A stretch of 64,000 bases of DNA from JBBQVS01 sp038211295 (GTDB lineage Bacteria > Chloroflexota > Ktedonobacteria > Ktedonobacterales > Ktedonobacteraceae). The position numbers were made by a program, and so were the translations under genes. Under the pieces are notes generated by a model. It worked only from the letters and a program-made list of their open reading frames with translations. It was not told the origin of the DNA and did no database searches. Shown piece by piece: positions 16,745 through 25,968 of the stretch; the stretch's first letter is position 1, and every line of letters starts with the position of its first letter. The stretch lies in the NCBI GenBank assembly GCA_038211295.1, contig JBBQVS010000012.1, positions 1 through 64,000 of the forward strand, read 5' to 3'.

Positions 16745-17578
16745 TTAGAGGCCACCTGGAATAGCTTTTGCGTCTATGATGGCCCGACTCAGGGGACGCC
16801 CAAGTTCGCGCAGGCGTTCGCATCGGGCCTCGCCGAGATGTTGCCAGGGTGCGAGAGCGAGTTGATCGGTAAGCAGTTCAACTCCGTCACGGTGCGCTTT
16901 GCCCTCTTCTGTCAGCGTGTTCTCGGCGGAGAGCCATCCGCGCTCACGGAGTCCCTGTGCCGCCGTGTCCCACTCTTCATCAGACCAATTACGTGTTGTC
17001 TGAAGAGCTTGGCGCGACGCTTCACCCGTTGCCGCGTGCATAACCAATGCTTCACATGGGCCTACGTTGTCTGTGATAAGCGCGGCGACGTGCCCGCCAA
17101 AGCGAAATTCCCGCAAGAGTGTGATGGCGTGCCAGAGTACCATGTGTGGCTCTGTGGGCCATTCGAGTGTGGTGTGCGCGGCATAGACGATACGGCCCGC
17201 TAGAGTACACGCGGTACTTGCCTCGCGTGCGAGTTGGGCGGCCGCAGCGACTTCGGGACTCTCGATGCGTTCCCCCAGAATGCGGCGAAGGGCGGCATCG
17301 GCAGCACCAACGCGAGCATCCACGATTTGCACGGGTGTGGCACGTTGCCACGCGGCAGGAATCGCGCTTCGCACAAGGCCGGGGTTGAAATTATAGAACG
17401 CCGAGATAATTACTTCCGCCGAGACCGCGCCAAACGCGGCACCGCGTGAGGCAAAATAGCCCATGCGTCCACCGATACCAAACGCTTTATAGGCTTGACT
17501 TGCCTCTGGTACAAAATAAATCATTGCATGATACGGTTCGAGTGCGCGATACAATTTGCGGGCGACAGTTGCATTCAT
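16745..17578 (-). CDS. SCO6745-like conserved protein
   Basis: 277 residues resembling a family known mainly from actinomycetes as SCO6745. The N-terminal block LYRALEPYHAMIYFVPEASQAYKAFGI and the following GYFASRGAAFGAV are characteristic; the remainder is helical with a His/Trp-rich centre (TEPHMVLWHAITLLREFRFGGH). Its biochemical role is unknown. No membrane segment or signal peptide. Probably co-transcribed with the esterase gene that follows on the minus strand. Confidence 0.75.
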   Translation of the reverse strand: MNATVARKLYRALEPYHAMIYFVPEASQAYKAFGIGGRMGYFASRGAAFGAVSAEVIISAFYNFNPGLVRSAIPAAWQRATPVQIVDARVGAADAALRRILGERIESPEVAAAAQLAREASTACTLAGRIVYAAHTTLEWPTEPHMVLWHAITLLREFRFGGHVAALITDNVGPCEALVMHAATGEASRQALQTTRNWSDEEWDTAAQGLRERGWLSAENTLTEEGKAHRDGVELLTDQLALAPWQHLGEARCERLRELGRPLSRAIIDAKAIPGGL

Positions 17579-17787
17579 GATTTATAGCTCCTTTGCTCTT
17601 GGTGAAATTATGATATCACATTGTGACGAGTAGCCATCTTTCCTATCTTCCCCTGAACTCCGCGAAGCACAAGTGGCCTCCCGTTTATCTTTGTATGTCA
17701 GGGTAACGCATTGCGTCTCTGCCTCGTCTATTCCTTCATTTTTTGAAACCGTTGTCGTACTGTGTTTAATGAACATTGGAGAACTAC

Positions 17788-20133
17788 ATGCAACGTAGTA
17801 GCGTCGTACACAAGGTTGTACTTGCCATCGTCGCCGTGATTGTTGTTGGGGTTGGCGTCTTTAGTATTTCGCTAATCGCACGCGCCCGACAAGAGTCAGG
17901 CACTCCTCTTACTGGGCAGACTGTTCCCTTGCTTGGGAAAGCACAATTTGTTGGTGCCGCGAGTGGGCAACAGAAGCTCAATCTTTCCGTTGGGTTGCAG
18001 ATGCGTAACCAGCAAGAATTGAATGTCTTGTTGAGCAATCTGAATAATCCGCATTCGCGCTTGTATCATCATTATCTTACGCCTCAGCAGTTCGCCGCTC
18101 GCTATGGCCCGACTGCGGCGCAACAGCAACAGGTAGTGAATTATCTGCACAATCAAGGTTTCGCAGTTTCACAGATTTCTTCTAATGGCTTGCTTATTGA
18201 CGCCAGTGCGGATGTCGTGCAGGTAGAGGCAGCATTCGCGGTCAAAATCAATAATTACCAGATTGGTGCGCGTAAGTTTTATGCCAACGCCAGCGCACCT
18301 ACCGTCCCCAGTGCTGTCTCGCCGCTCATCACGTCTATCGGTGGTATGGACAACAGCACGCATATGCGTCCTCTCTACCATCTAAAGGCCGCAAAGGGCA
18401 AGAAGATGGGGCAGGCAATGGCGGGCTTTGGCCCAACGGACCTGCTGAGTGCATATAATGGGACGCCCTTACAGCAGGCAGGTATCAAGGGAAGTGGGCA
18501 GACCGTCGCGGTCTTCGAGCTAGACGGATATCAGCAGAGTGATATTGACCAGTACCTGAAAAAGTACAATCTCGGTACGCCCAGCATCAGCAATGTGCTT
18601 GTCGATGGTTTCAACGGTTCGGCGGGTGCCGGTGCTATCGAGGTCGAGTTGGACATCGAAGTTGTGGCGGCAATGGCACCATCTGCCGCGCAGATTGTGT
18701 ATCAGGGGCCAAACTCGACGCAGGGCGTCAACGATACTTATAATAAGATTGTGACGGACAACAAGGCCCAAATTGCCAGTATCAGTTGGGGCGAGTGTGA
18801 GACACAATCCGGTGCCGCAGAATTGCAAACGCTGGATGGCATCTTCAAACAGGGTGCCGCGCAAGGTATCTCGATGTTTGCAGCGTCGGGCGACTCTGGG
18901 GCGTATGACTGTAATGATAGTAACCTCGCGGTTGACTCGCCAGCAGGCGACCCGTACATCATTGGTGTTGGCGGGACAAACTTGCAAACCAATGGTGGAG
19001 CCTATGGGCGCGAGTCGGTCTGGAGCAATGCCAGCGACACTCAGCGTAGTCCAAAGGGTGCGGGCGGTGGTGGTGGTATCAGCAGTACCTTCGCGCAACC
19101 GAGTTGGCAGGTTGGCCCCGGCGTCAAAAACCAGTATAGCAACGGTAATCGTCAGGTTCCCGACATTTCTGCCAATGCAGACCCCGCGACGGGCTATGAC
19201 GTATATTGTACCGTCTCAGCGTCGGGTTGTCCTACGACGGGTACTATTACCGTTGGTGGTACAAGTGCCGCCGCGCCACTCTGGGCAGGCAGCATGGCAT
19301 TGATAAACAACTACCTACAGTCACAGGGCAAGTCTGGCGCGGGCTTTGCGAGTCCCCAGTTCTATACACTTGCGAACTCGCAACCGCAGTATGCGCCATT
19401 TCATGATGTTGCAAACGGCACAAACCTGTATTATCCTGCGACGGCTGGCTATGACCAGGGAAGCGGTATTGGCTCGCCCGACATCTACAACATCGCGCGT
19501 GACTTCGCGGGCGTCACCACTCCAACGCCTACGCCTGGCCCAACGAATACACCAACGCCAAACCCGACGACTGTACCAACCGCTACCGCGACGACACCGC
19601 CGACAGTGACGGATACTCCGGTGCCAACGGACACACCGCCGACAGGCCCCACATCGGGCGCACTCATTCAGAACAACGGCTTTGAGGATGGAGCAACCAT
19701 CTGGAGCGAGTCTTCGGCGGGCGGCTACGAGTTGATCGACGCGAAGCATCCACATAGTGGGAAATATAGTGCCTACCTGTGCGGGTACAACAATTGCGCC
19801 GATGTGCTTTCGCAAACCTTTACTGTGCCAGCAAAGGCGTCTACCGTCAGTATTGACTACTGGTGGCAGGCGACGACGAGCAGCAAAGCGCAGGGTTGTG
19901 TCTCTGACCTCACCGTCTCGATGCTTGACAAAAACGGTCAAGTTATCGGTACATTGCAACATATATGCAACACGAACGCCTCAAAGAACTGGAAACAGGA
20001 GACTTTCGATGTCAGTAGTCAGCTTTCGCAATACATGGGGCAGAGCGTAACGCTTCTCTTTAGTGCTCACACGGACTTTTTGCATCGCGCCACGACCTTC
20101 TATGTTGATGATGTGAATGTGACGAGTAAATAA
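17788..20133 (+). CDS. Secreted sedolisin (S53, kumamolisin-like) protease with C-terminal beta domain
   Basis: Acid-active serine-carboxyl peptidase of about 781 residues. It has a signal peptide (VVLAIVAVIVVGVGVF), a pro-domain to about residue 200 (HYLTPQQFAARYGP), then the catalytic domain with Glu285 and Asp289 in EVELD, oxyanion Asp369 in ASGDSG and Ser493 in GGTSAAAP. A calcium site is suggested by YDQGSGIGSPDI. A Pro/Thr-rich linker then leads to a roughly 150-residue beta-sandwich-like domain (NNGFEDG near its start, FYVDDVNV at its end) that may bind polymer. Start at ATG 17788, with GGAG upstream. Likely exported to degrade protein outside the cell; autoprocessing is usual in this family. 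Confidence 0.93.
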   Translation: MQRSSVVHKVVLAIVAVIVVGVGVFSISLIARARQESGTPLTGQTVPLLGKAQFVGAASGQQKLNLSVGLQMRNQQELNVLLSNLNNPHSRLYHHYLTPQQFAARYGPTAAQQQQVVNYLHNQGFAVSQISSNGLLIDASADVVQVEAAFAVKINNYQIGARKFYANASAPTVPSAVSPLITSIGGMDNSTHMRPLYHLKAAKGKKMGQAMAGFGPTDLLSAYNGTPLQQAGIKGSGQTVAVFELDGYQQSDIDQYLKKYNLGTPSISNVLVDGFNGSAGAGAIEVELDIEVVAAMAPSAAQIVYQGPNSTQGVNDTYNKIVTDNKAQIASISWGECETQSGAAELQTLDGIFKQGAAQGISMFAASGDSGAYDCNDSNLAVDSPAGDPYIIGVGGTNLQTNGGAYGRESVWSNASDTQRSPKGAGGGGGISSTFAQPSWQVGPGVKNQYSNGNRQVPDISANADPATGYDVYCTVSASGCPTTGTITVGGTSAAAPLWAGSMALINNYLQSQGKSGAGFASPQFYTLANSQPQYAPFHDVANGTNLYYPATAGYDQGSGIGSPDIYNIARDFAGVTTPTPTPGPTNTPTPNPTTVPTATATTPPTVTDTPVPTDTPPTGPTSGALIQNNGFEDGATIWSESSAGGYELIDAKHPHSGKYSAYLCGYNNCADVLSQTFTVPAKASTVSIDYWWQATTSSKAQGCVSDLTVSMLDKNGQVIGTLQHICNTNASKNWKQETFDVSSQLSQYMGQSVTLLFSAHTDFLHRATTFYVDDVNVTSK

Positions 20134-20138
20134 GTTTT

Positions 20139-20191
20139 CGTCCTCAAAAAGAGTGGAACGTCGTGAAGATGTTCCACTCTTTTTGAGGACG
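20139..20191. terminator. Long hairpin terminator between convergent genes
   Basis: 21-nt perfect arms (20139-20159 and 20171-20191) around an 11-base loop, with A/T runs inside the arms. It separates the sedolisin gene from the cupredoxin gene on the other strand. Confidence 0.75.
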
Positions 20192-20210
20192 AGTTGTCTC
20201 TAAGAGAAGG

Positions 20211-20600
20211 CTACTTTACGATTACGGTTAAGTTCATGTCGCTATGAACGGTGCAGTATAGCTTGTAGGTGCCGGGGGTATCGAAAGGGCCAAACGATTG
20301 CGGGGTACTATCCTGAAAGGTCACGTCCTTGATAACAGGTGCGCCCGCTTCTATCTTAGGGTGAGCCAGTCCATCGCTGCTCCAGGTGCCGTTGTCGATA
20401 ATATGTGCCTGCATGGTATCGCTGATGAGCGTGAGTTTGCTGCCTTTGGTAATGGTGATGACGCTTTTGCCAAATGTCGAGCCAGTCATGTGAACCGTGT
20501 TCGGCTCATTGCCAGAACTATCGCCTGCAACACCACTACACGCGGCGAGGAAAATTGTGGTTAGTCCTATCAAGACAATGCTAAGAATGATTTTTTTCAT
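20211..20600 (-). CDS. Cupredoxin-like lipoprotein
   Basis: 129 residues. It has a lipoprotein signal (KKIILSIVLIGLTTIFLAACSG, Cys in the lipobox) followed by a plastocyanin-like fold: ITITKGSKLTLISD, MQAHIIDNG with the first copper His, and a C-terminal YCTVHSDMNLTVIV offering Cys, His and Met. This is the type-1 copper ligand pattern, so electron transfer or copper binding at the outer face of the membrane is likely. ATG 20600 (MKK) is preferred to 20618. A single gene, with no oxidase or other redox partner nearby. Confidence 0.85.
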   Translation of the reverse strand: MKKIILSIVLIGLTTIFLAACSGVAGDSSGNEPNTVHMTGSTFGKSVITITKGSKLTLISDTMQAHIIDNGTWSSDGLAHPKIEAGAPVIKDVTFQDSTPQSFGPFDTPGTYKLYCTVHSDMNLTVIVK

Positions 20601-20726
20601 AACGCCTACTATACACAATGCTTTATTTTAGTTACCTCTTTTTGTAGTAGTATAGAACGGTCTTACTCCTGTGTCTACCTGAAATTTGAGGTCAGGTATT
20701 CGCTGTAGAAACGTAGGGGAAATGAG

Positions 20727-23171
20727 CTATAGCTGAGTCCATCCTACAAGGTAAAGTTGTGTACCATCACTGATATCAGCAAACATCATTGGATTGCCAC
20801 CTGTGAGGAGGCCGTAGTACATACGATACTCTTTGGAGTCGGGGCGATTAGACTGGAGGGCATAATAATTGTTGTCACGCGACACATTCGACCAGATGAA
20901 TTGCGAAAACGGGCAGAGTGATTGGGCGTTCTCCACATCTTTTGAGAGGCGTAGCAAGTTAGAGCCATCGGTATTGATTGACCATAACCCGTTTTGTGAG
21001 GTGTCGCCAACTGTGTTGTCAACCATAAAAAGGAGTGTGGTAGGACTGATTGCTCGCACACTAGTAATTGCCAATGTCGGGCTTGAAAAAATTATTCCGT
21101 TAGCTCCACCTCCTGCGGGCAAAACTGCGAGCGTGCTTGGCCCGTTTACGCCGCTGGCCTGTACGCTCCCAGTACAGGTACTAGTATAGAGTCGTTTTAC
21201 ATCGTAGCTTGTATCGAAGCCGTTACATTTTTGTGATGTAATAAATACTTGTTTTAGATCGCTTTCGTGTTGATTTGTACCTTTTTGTGTATCCAGTACG
21301 TAAAGCCCCTGTTCAGTTAGAGACGTACTAGCGAGATAGACATGTGTCGAGTCGAGCCATGTACGTGGAACATAACTTGTTTGTTTGATAGGCGTTGGCG
21401 CGAAGACTTGTTGTATTGTGGCATTTGTAATGTTCAAAAGGTACAGGGGCGCGAGTGGACTCTGGCCTTGAGCGAAGATAACCGACTTCTGATCGAACGA
21501 CCACGCGCTATTAGCAATAATAGTGCCAACACCCGCGCAGTAGAGCGTTTGCAGTCCCTGCCCATCGACGCGTACCATCCGGAGCTGCGCCTGACCATTC
21601 AGCAGAGCGGTAAAAAGGAGCCATTGCCCATCTTGCGAGATCTCTGCGTCTTTGATGCTAACGTTCGACATTTTCGCGATTTCCGTACCTTTGAGGTCAA
21701 CGTTCACATCACGTCTTTTCAATGTGCCTTGCAGGGGAGTTATCGTGTCACTCTTAAACTCATTGACGATATAGACGATATCTTGATGTGATCCCAGGGC
21801 AAGTGGAGCAAGCACGGCTGGACGTGCTTTGCCATTCTCCGGGCAGGTGGTGGTGGTTGGCGGTACATTCTGCGTCGTTATGGTTGGCTTGCCTGTGGCT
21901 GTAGTTGCTGCTGTTGAGACGGCGGGGACGGGTGATGCCATTTTTGTGATAGGTCGTTTATAGAAGAAATTGGGCGCGAGTAGGGCGGTTCCCATAGCAC
22001 CAACCAGCAAGAACGCGATAATCAGAAAGGCCACGAGCAGTGGCACGGGCGAACGTTTTTTTGTCGGGACAAGTTTTGTTCCGGCTGTAAAAGCTGGCGA
22101 AAAGTCAGAAGACGCTTGATTATCGAGTCTGCGAGAGGTAGACGGAGACGGTGAAGCCGTCGGGCCGACGTTATATGTTTGCGCGTTGGGGGTAGTAGGG
22201 GTAGCGGTGCTTCCCAGGGTGAGTCTGTTGTTTGGGTTTAGAATGTGTTGGTCGGCACTGTCTAAAGAAGCTGTTGGCATGGGAGCGGTTTCTTTATCCT
22301 GTGGGTCTGCCAGAGCCTCAAGTAATGCCTGCCGCATGGCTTCGGGTCGTTGAAAGCGTCTGGATGCCTCTTTCTCCAGTGCGTGCCACACAACTGCTTC
22401 AATTGACGGCGAGATCGTTGGTTCGAGTTCGTGTGGGGGACGTGGCTGCTCGTACATCTGCTTCATCAAGATGCCCATATAATTTTCGGCGGTGAAGAGG
22501 CGCATTCCCGTCAAGAGTTCGTAAAGTACCGCCCCCATACTATAGATATCGCTGGCGGGCGTAACCTTGCTCATGATTTGCTCTGGTGCCATGTAATCGG
22601 GTGTGCCTGTAATCGCGTGATTGCTCATACTGGTGGTCTCGCTTACGATAGCGGTTGCATCGCTTATATCTGACACTGCCGATGTTGTGACCTTGACCAG
22701 ACCAAAATCCGAGAGCATTGGAGTCCCGTCAAGCTTTAGAAGAATATTGCCCGGTTTAATGTCGCGATGAATCAGGCCACGGTCATGGGCATATTGAAGG
22801 GCTTGTAGAACGGGACTGAGCAAGCGTATTGCCTCTGCTGCTGGCAACTTTTTGCGCAGGTAAAGCAGATCGCGCAGTGAGCCACCGAGCATATGTGGCA
22901 TGACGAGGTAAGCGGCATCGTGTTCCTCTCCATAGTCATAGACGGACACTATGTTAGGATGGTCAAGCTGTGCTACCACGCGTGCCTCGCGAGCAAAGCG
23001 GCGGAGAAAGTCCTGTGTCTCGCCCTCGCGTGGTTGGAACAGTTTGAGGGCGACATCACGTTGCAGATTGATATCCTGTGCCAGAAATACGGTAGATGTT
23101 CCCCCGGTGCCCAGTGGGCGCAAAATACGATAATGGCCTACAATGTTCCCTAGCATGTCTTCGGGATGCAT
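20727..23171 (-). CDS. Receptor-type Ser/Thr protein kinase with extracellular propeller-like domain
   Basis: About 814 residues. The N-terminal Hanks-type kinase domain (about 15-275) has GTGGTSTVFLA, the VALKLF lysine, HRDIKPGN, DFGLVK and PDYMAPEQ. A Ser/Thr/Pro-rich juxtamembrane stretch leads to one membrane helix near residues 375-396. The external part (about 400-814) contains repeated beta-propeller-like blades (QDGQWLLFTALLNGQAQLRMVRVDG). The same external sequence recurs in the lipoprotein encoded just upstream at 23409-24785. It presumably senses an external cue and phosphorylates cytoplasmic targets. Start at ATG 23171; a longer reading to 23240 is less likely. Confidence 0.92.
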   Translation of the reverse strand: MHPEDMLGNIVGHYRILRPLGTGGTSTVFLAQDINLQRDVALKLFQPREGETQDFLRRFAREARVVAQLDHPNIVSVYDYGEEHDAAYLVMPHMLGGSLRDLLYLRKKLPAAEAIRLLSPVLQALQYAHDRGLIHRDIKPGNILLKLDGTPMLSDFGLVKVTTSAVSDISDATAIVSETTSMSNHAITGTPDYMAPEQIMSKVTPASDIYSMGAVLYELLTGMRLFTAENYMGILMKQMYEQPRPPHELEPTISPSIEAVVWHALEKEASRRFQRPEAMRQALLEALADPQDKETAPMPTASLDSADQHILNPNNRLTLGSTATPTTPNAQTYNVGPTASPSPSTSRRLDNQASSDFSPAFTAGTKLVPTKKRSPVPLLVAFLIIAFLLVGAMGTALLAPNFFYKRPITKMASPVPAVSTAATTATGKPTITTQNVPPTTTTCPENGKARPAVLAPLALGSHQDIVYIVNEFKSDTITPLQGTLKRRDVNVDLKGTEIAKMSNVSIKDAEISQDGQWLLFTALLNGQAQLRMVRVDGQGLQTLYCAGVGTIIANSAWSFDQKSVIFAQGQSPLAPLYLLNITNATIQQVFAPTPIKQTSYVPRTWLDSTHVYLASTSLTEQGLYVLDTQKGTNQHESDLKQVFITSQKCNGFDTSYDVKRLYTSTCTGSVQASGVNGPSTLAVLPAGGGANGIIFSSPTLAITSVRAISPTTLLFMVDNTVGDTSQNGLWSINTDGSNLLRLSKDVENAQSLCPFSQFIWSNVSRDNNYYALQSNRPDSKEYRMYYGLLTGGNPMMFADISDGTQLYLVGWTQL

Positions 23172-23353
23172 ACTCTTCTCTCTTTTGTAGTATATATAGC
23201 TATAGACGCGGAGGTATAGGATTTTTGTCGCGGATAGCATAGCACAAATTGCTGAAATTGAACATCAGGCACCAGTTTTTCGTGTCGGCAAGGAGTCGTG
23301 CATTATCAACCCCAGGTCTATAAAATATTTCCAGGCTTGTGTATTCAACAAGA

Positions 23354-23384
23354 TACGGACGCGATGTATACCATCGCGTCCGTA
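23354..23384. terminator. Hairpin after the sensor-like lipoprotein gene
   Basis: 13-nt perfect arms (23354-23366 and 23372-23384) around TATAC, between the lipoprotein stop and the kinase gene. Only a short T-poor tail follows on the minus strand, so it may attenuate more than fully terminate. Confidence 0.55.
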
Positions 23385-23408
23385 CCGCTAAAGCTTTTGT
23401 TTATTTTA

Positions 23409-24785
23409 TCATAGATTTGTCCAACCAACGATGAGCAACTGTGCGTTTGAGATGGTGGCGAAGATGGTTGTTTGTGTTCCATCCAGTGAGCCATAGCCCA
23501 GAGTATAGCTGCCATCGGGCCGAGCGTTCTGGAAGGCATAACTTGCGTTGTCGCGCGAAACGTTCGCCCAGGGAGCCTGATCGAAGATGTTCAGTGTTCC
23601 CTCTGAGGCAAGGCGCACGCGTCCTGTGCCATCGGTGTGAATAGCCCACAGGCCGTTGAGCGTTGAGCCGTAGGGCGTGTTGACCGTCTTCGTTTGTAGC
23701 AGCAATGTATTGGGGGAGACGGCACGCATATCGGTAACTGCGAGTTGAGCATTGGTGTAGACGTTGTGTAGTGTGCCACCTGTAGGCGCCTGTGTGTCGA
23801 TGGTGCTTGGCCCTGTATCGCCCGCGATGCCCGGCCCTGTCGTAGATGAGACAGTTTTACACTGGCTGATATATAGTGTGGCAGCATTGTAACTGCTATC
23901 GGCATCCCAGCAAGGATAGTTACCGTTGGGTGGCGTCTGCTGAAACACGGTGATAAGGTTATTTGGATGCTGGTTTGCCCCTTTACTGAGGTCAAGAATT
24001 GCCAGCGTCGATGAAGGCGCGTCCGTCGCGGGAACCTTAATATAGGCGCGTGTATTGTCCAGCATTGTGGCAAGAGACATTGGGGTTGTCAGCGCGACGT
24101 GTACGTTGCCCGTGCGGGTGTCTAGTACGGAAATGTTCCCGTGCGCTCCGTATAGTTCCATAAGAATTGTGCGTTGATTATTCGACCAGACAACACTCTT
24201 GTTGTCCAGTTGCATGTCTGCTGTGCCACAATAGAGCGTCTGTAAACCCTTTCCGTCCATACGAACCAACTGAAGCTTATTCTGTAATTGACCGCCAACT
24301 GTGACATTCGTGATAAAGAGAATCCACTGACCATCAGTAGAAATCACTATTTGTTTGATAACGGCTTGCGGCATACTAAGAATAGTTGTTTTTGTACCTG
24401 TCGCGACATCAAGCCCTTTGAGAGTCGCGACAAGCGGATCGTGAGTATTCTGACCAGTTCCTACATAGTAAACGAGTGTTTTGTGTCCGTGTGTTGCAAG
24501 AGGAGCCAGTACCGCCGCGCGGCCTGTGCCAGAAGTGGGGCAACTTGTCTGTGTAAGCGGAACCGGCACCGTTGTGGATACAGGTGTTGGGTTATACGTT
24601 TTGCCTGAGTCACTGGCGGCTTGCCCACCCGTTGTTGCTGGCACAGGTGTTCCCCCTATTGAGGTAGGAGAAGGTTGTGGTGCTGCCGTCGCGCTTGTAC
24701 CACAGGCTACAAGGAGGCATAAGAAACAACATGTAAGGAGCATTTCCAGAAGTCGCTTACAGAAATGGAAGGTAAGTATAGCCAT
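23409..24785 (-). CDS. Lipoprotein related to the ectodomain of the adjacent kinase
   Basis: 458 residues. A signal peptide ends in the lipobox LLVACG (Cys near residue 28), followed by a Pro/Thr-rich linker and a beta-propeller-like domain. The domain is paralogous to the kinase ectodomain: GRAAVLAPLATHGHKTLVYYV matches ARPAVLAPLALGSHQDIVYIV, and STDGQWILF...VRMDGKGLQTLYCG matches SQDGQWLLF...VRVDGQGLQTLYCA. Both end in an Asn/Val-Ser-Arg-Asp-Asn block and VGWT. It has no kinase domain, so it may be a soluble-side partner, decoy or co-receptor. It lies upstream of the kinase gene on the same strand, separated by a hairpin. Confidence 0.85.
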   Translation of the reverse strand: MAILTFHFCKRLLEMLLTCCFLCLLVACGTSATAAPQPSPTSIGGTPVPATTGGQAASDSGKTYNPTPVSTTVPVPLTQTSCPTSGTGRAAVLAPLATHGHKTLVYYVGTGQNTHDPLVATLKGLDVATGTKTTILSMPQAVIKQIVISTDGQWILFITNVTVGGQLQNKLQLVRMDGKGLQTLYCGTADMQLDNKSVVWSNNQRTILMELYGAHGNISVLDTRTGNVHVALTTPMSLATMLDNTRAYIKVPATDAPSSTLAILDLSKGANQHPNNLITVFQQTPPNGNYPCWDADSSYNAATLYISQCKTVSSTTGPGIAGDTGPSTIDTQAPTGGTLHNVYTNAQLAVTDMRAVSPNTLLLQTKTVNTPYGSTLNGLWAIHTDGTGRVRLASEGTLNIFDQAPWANVSRDNASYAFQNARPDGSYTLGYGSLDGTQTTIFATISNAQLLIVGWTNL

Positions 24786-24912
24786 AATTTTCTCACTTTT
24801 TTAGCGTTACATACTGTATAAGAAGAAACATATTCTGTAAAGGAAGACGCTCTATTCAGTTTTTTTATTGTGCCATGCGTCAATGTGTGAGCAAGTTCAC
24901 ATGTAGCGGCAA

Positions 24913-24946
24913 AACAAAAAAAGCTTACACTACTTTGTGCAAGCCT
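24913..24946 (-). terminator. Rho-independent terminator after the four-helix membrane protein gene
   Basis: On the minus strand a GGCTTGCAC/GTGTAAGCT stem (loop AAAGTA, one mismatch) runs directly into seven T. It lies 30 bases past the stop of the gene at 24976. Confidence 0.7.
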
Positions 24947-24975
24947 TTGAAAATGTGCCATCTGTGAATGTTTAT

Positions 24976-25359
24976 TTACAGGCGACGTGTTACTGTGCGT
25001 CTACCCTCAAAAAAGAGTAACGTGACAAGGGCGACTTCGACAACTTTAATCGTCGTATCGAATGGGTCCCAGGGCCAACCGTCTTTCGGGCTACCAAGAA
25101 AGAACCAGAGGACAATGGTGAGCAGTGTATAACCTATAAAAGCCCAGCGGATGGTGTTGTGAAACTTTGCTAGCTGGGGAAGGAAAAACGCAACGAGTAG
25201 GGCAAGATAGCCAAGCCCATTGAGGAAAAACCAGACGCGCAGGTCTTCATCAGGATGCGATGCGAGAAAGAGATGAGCACCTGCTGTGACCAGTGCTGTA
25301 AGAATAATCCCTACCTGCATGATGCCAACGCGTGGGCGCTGTTGTACCAATTGGCTCAT
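24976..25359 (-). CDS. Small integral membrane protein, unknown function
   Basis: 127 residues if started at ATG 25359 (AAAGGAAAA upstream); a longer in-frame reading exists to 25488. Four hydrophobic helices are visible (VGIIMQ-type first helix, FFLNGLGYLALLVAFFLPQL, IRWAFIGYTLLTIVLWFFLG, VVEVALVTLLFFEG), with a conserved-looking GSPKDGWPWDPFD loop before the last and an Arg-rich cytoplasmic end. I do not recognise a named family. It is a single gene with its own terminator. Confidence 0.75.
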   Translation of the reverse strand: MSQLVQQRPRVGIMQVGIILTALVTAGAHLFLASHPDEDLRVWFFLNGLGYLALLVAFFLPQLAKFHNTIRWAFIGYTLLTIVLWFFLGSPKDGWPWDPFDTTIKVVEVALVTLLFFEGRRTVTRRL

Positions 25360-25621
25360 AGTGGACTGTTTTCCTTTCGCGTAGGAGTGATGGATCGTTA
25401 ATCGTGTAAAATGTGTCTTTAGAACAGACACGTTTACTCTGTAGACAGCACAAATCGCTATATCGGGTAGTTTCATTGTGTAAATCAATATTCCATATTC
25501 TCACAGAAAATTTATTGTCATATCCACATAAATACTTGTATTGGTTTTTGTATATACTTTAAAAACTCTCATTGGAGACGTGTGTTTATGGTTTTGTCCA
25601 GGTACGGGAAAACACGGATGC

Positions 25622-25650
25622 TTGACAGGGTGAATACCTGATGGTATGCT
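25622..25650 (+). promoter_or_regulatory. Promoter of the proS T-box transcript
   Basis: TTGACA (25622-25627), 17-base spacer and TATGCT (25645-25650) give a near-consensus vegetative promoter. The transcript would start near 25657 and enter the T-box leader. I see no gene in the AT-rich 260 bases before it (25360-25621), which probably hold only the divergent promoters. Confidence 0.7.
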
Positions 25651-25656
25651 TATCAC

Positions 25657-25944
25657 AATAGAGAACAGAGAACGCAACGATCAGGATTACTACACGTTGG
25701 CGTAGTCAAGAAGCGAGCCGCGAGGGTGCAAGGCGGCAGACAGATACCACGTCGAACCCACCTGAGAGCGTCAGTGAAAAAAACTGACCGGCTCCTCACC
25801 GTTATCACGAGGCGCGGTTATGCAAGTCTGGGGCGTCTGCTCTGGCAGGCAATGACCGTATCGAGAGGAGCTGTGTTTATTGCGCGGCTCAAAAAAGGTG
25901 GTGTCACGGGTAACAACTCGTCCTTAGTGAGGGCGAGTTTTTTT
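25657..25944 (+). promoter_or_regulatory. T-box riboswitch (proline-specific) upstream of proS
   Basis: Cis-acting leader that reads the charging state of tRNA-Pro. Stem I distal motifs are seen near 25710-25735 (GCGAGCC, then GGGTGCAAGGCGG). The 3' side of the specifier loop reads GAACCCACC-TGAGAGC (25754-25767), giving CCC (25757-25759, Pro) as candidate specifier. The T-box element is AAGGTGGTGTCACGGG (25895-25910), carrying the UGG that pairs with uncharged tRNA ends. A terminator follows: AACTCGTCC (25915-25923) pairs with GGGCGAGTT (25931-25939) and continues into a T-run to 25944. The first proS codon is 24 bases further on, so control is by transcription termination. Confidence 0.85.
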
Positions 25945-25968
25945 ATGTCGATTTTCAGGAGAAAGATT

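Noticed and set aside
19516..19650. Thr/Pro repeat-rich DNA that resembles a tandem repeat or phase-variable tract
   Set aside because: It is the ordinary Pro/Thr linker of the sedolisin; units are irregular and no homopolymer or exact short repeat is present.
19321..19962. 213-codon minus-strand open frame
   Set aside because: Antisense to the sedolisin linker and C-terminal domain; Arg/Cys/Trp-rich sequence from a GC-rich coding strand.
25726..25968. In-frame extension of proS upstream of 25969
   Set aside because: This stretch is the T-box leader and its terminator; ProS homologues begin at the MVNEEKYVEDI start.
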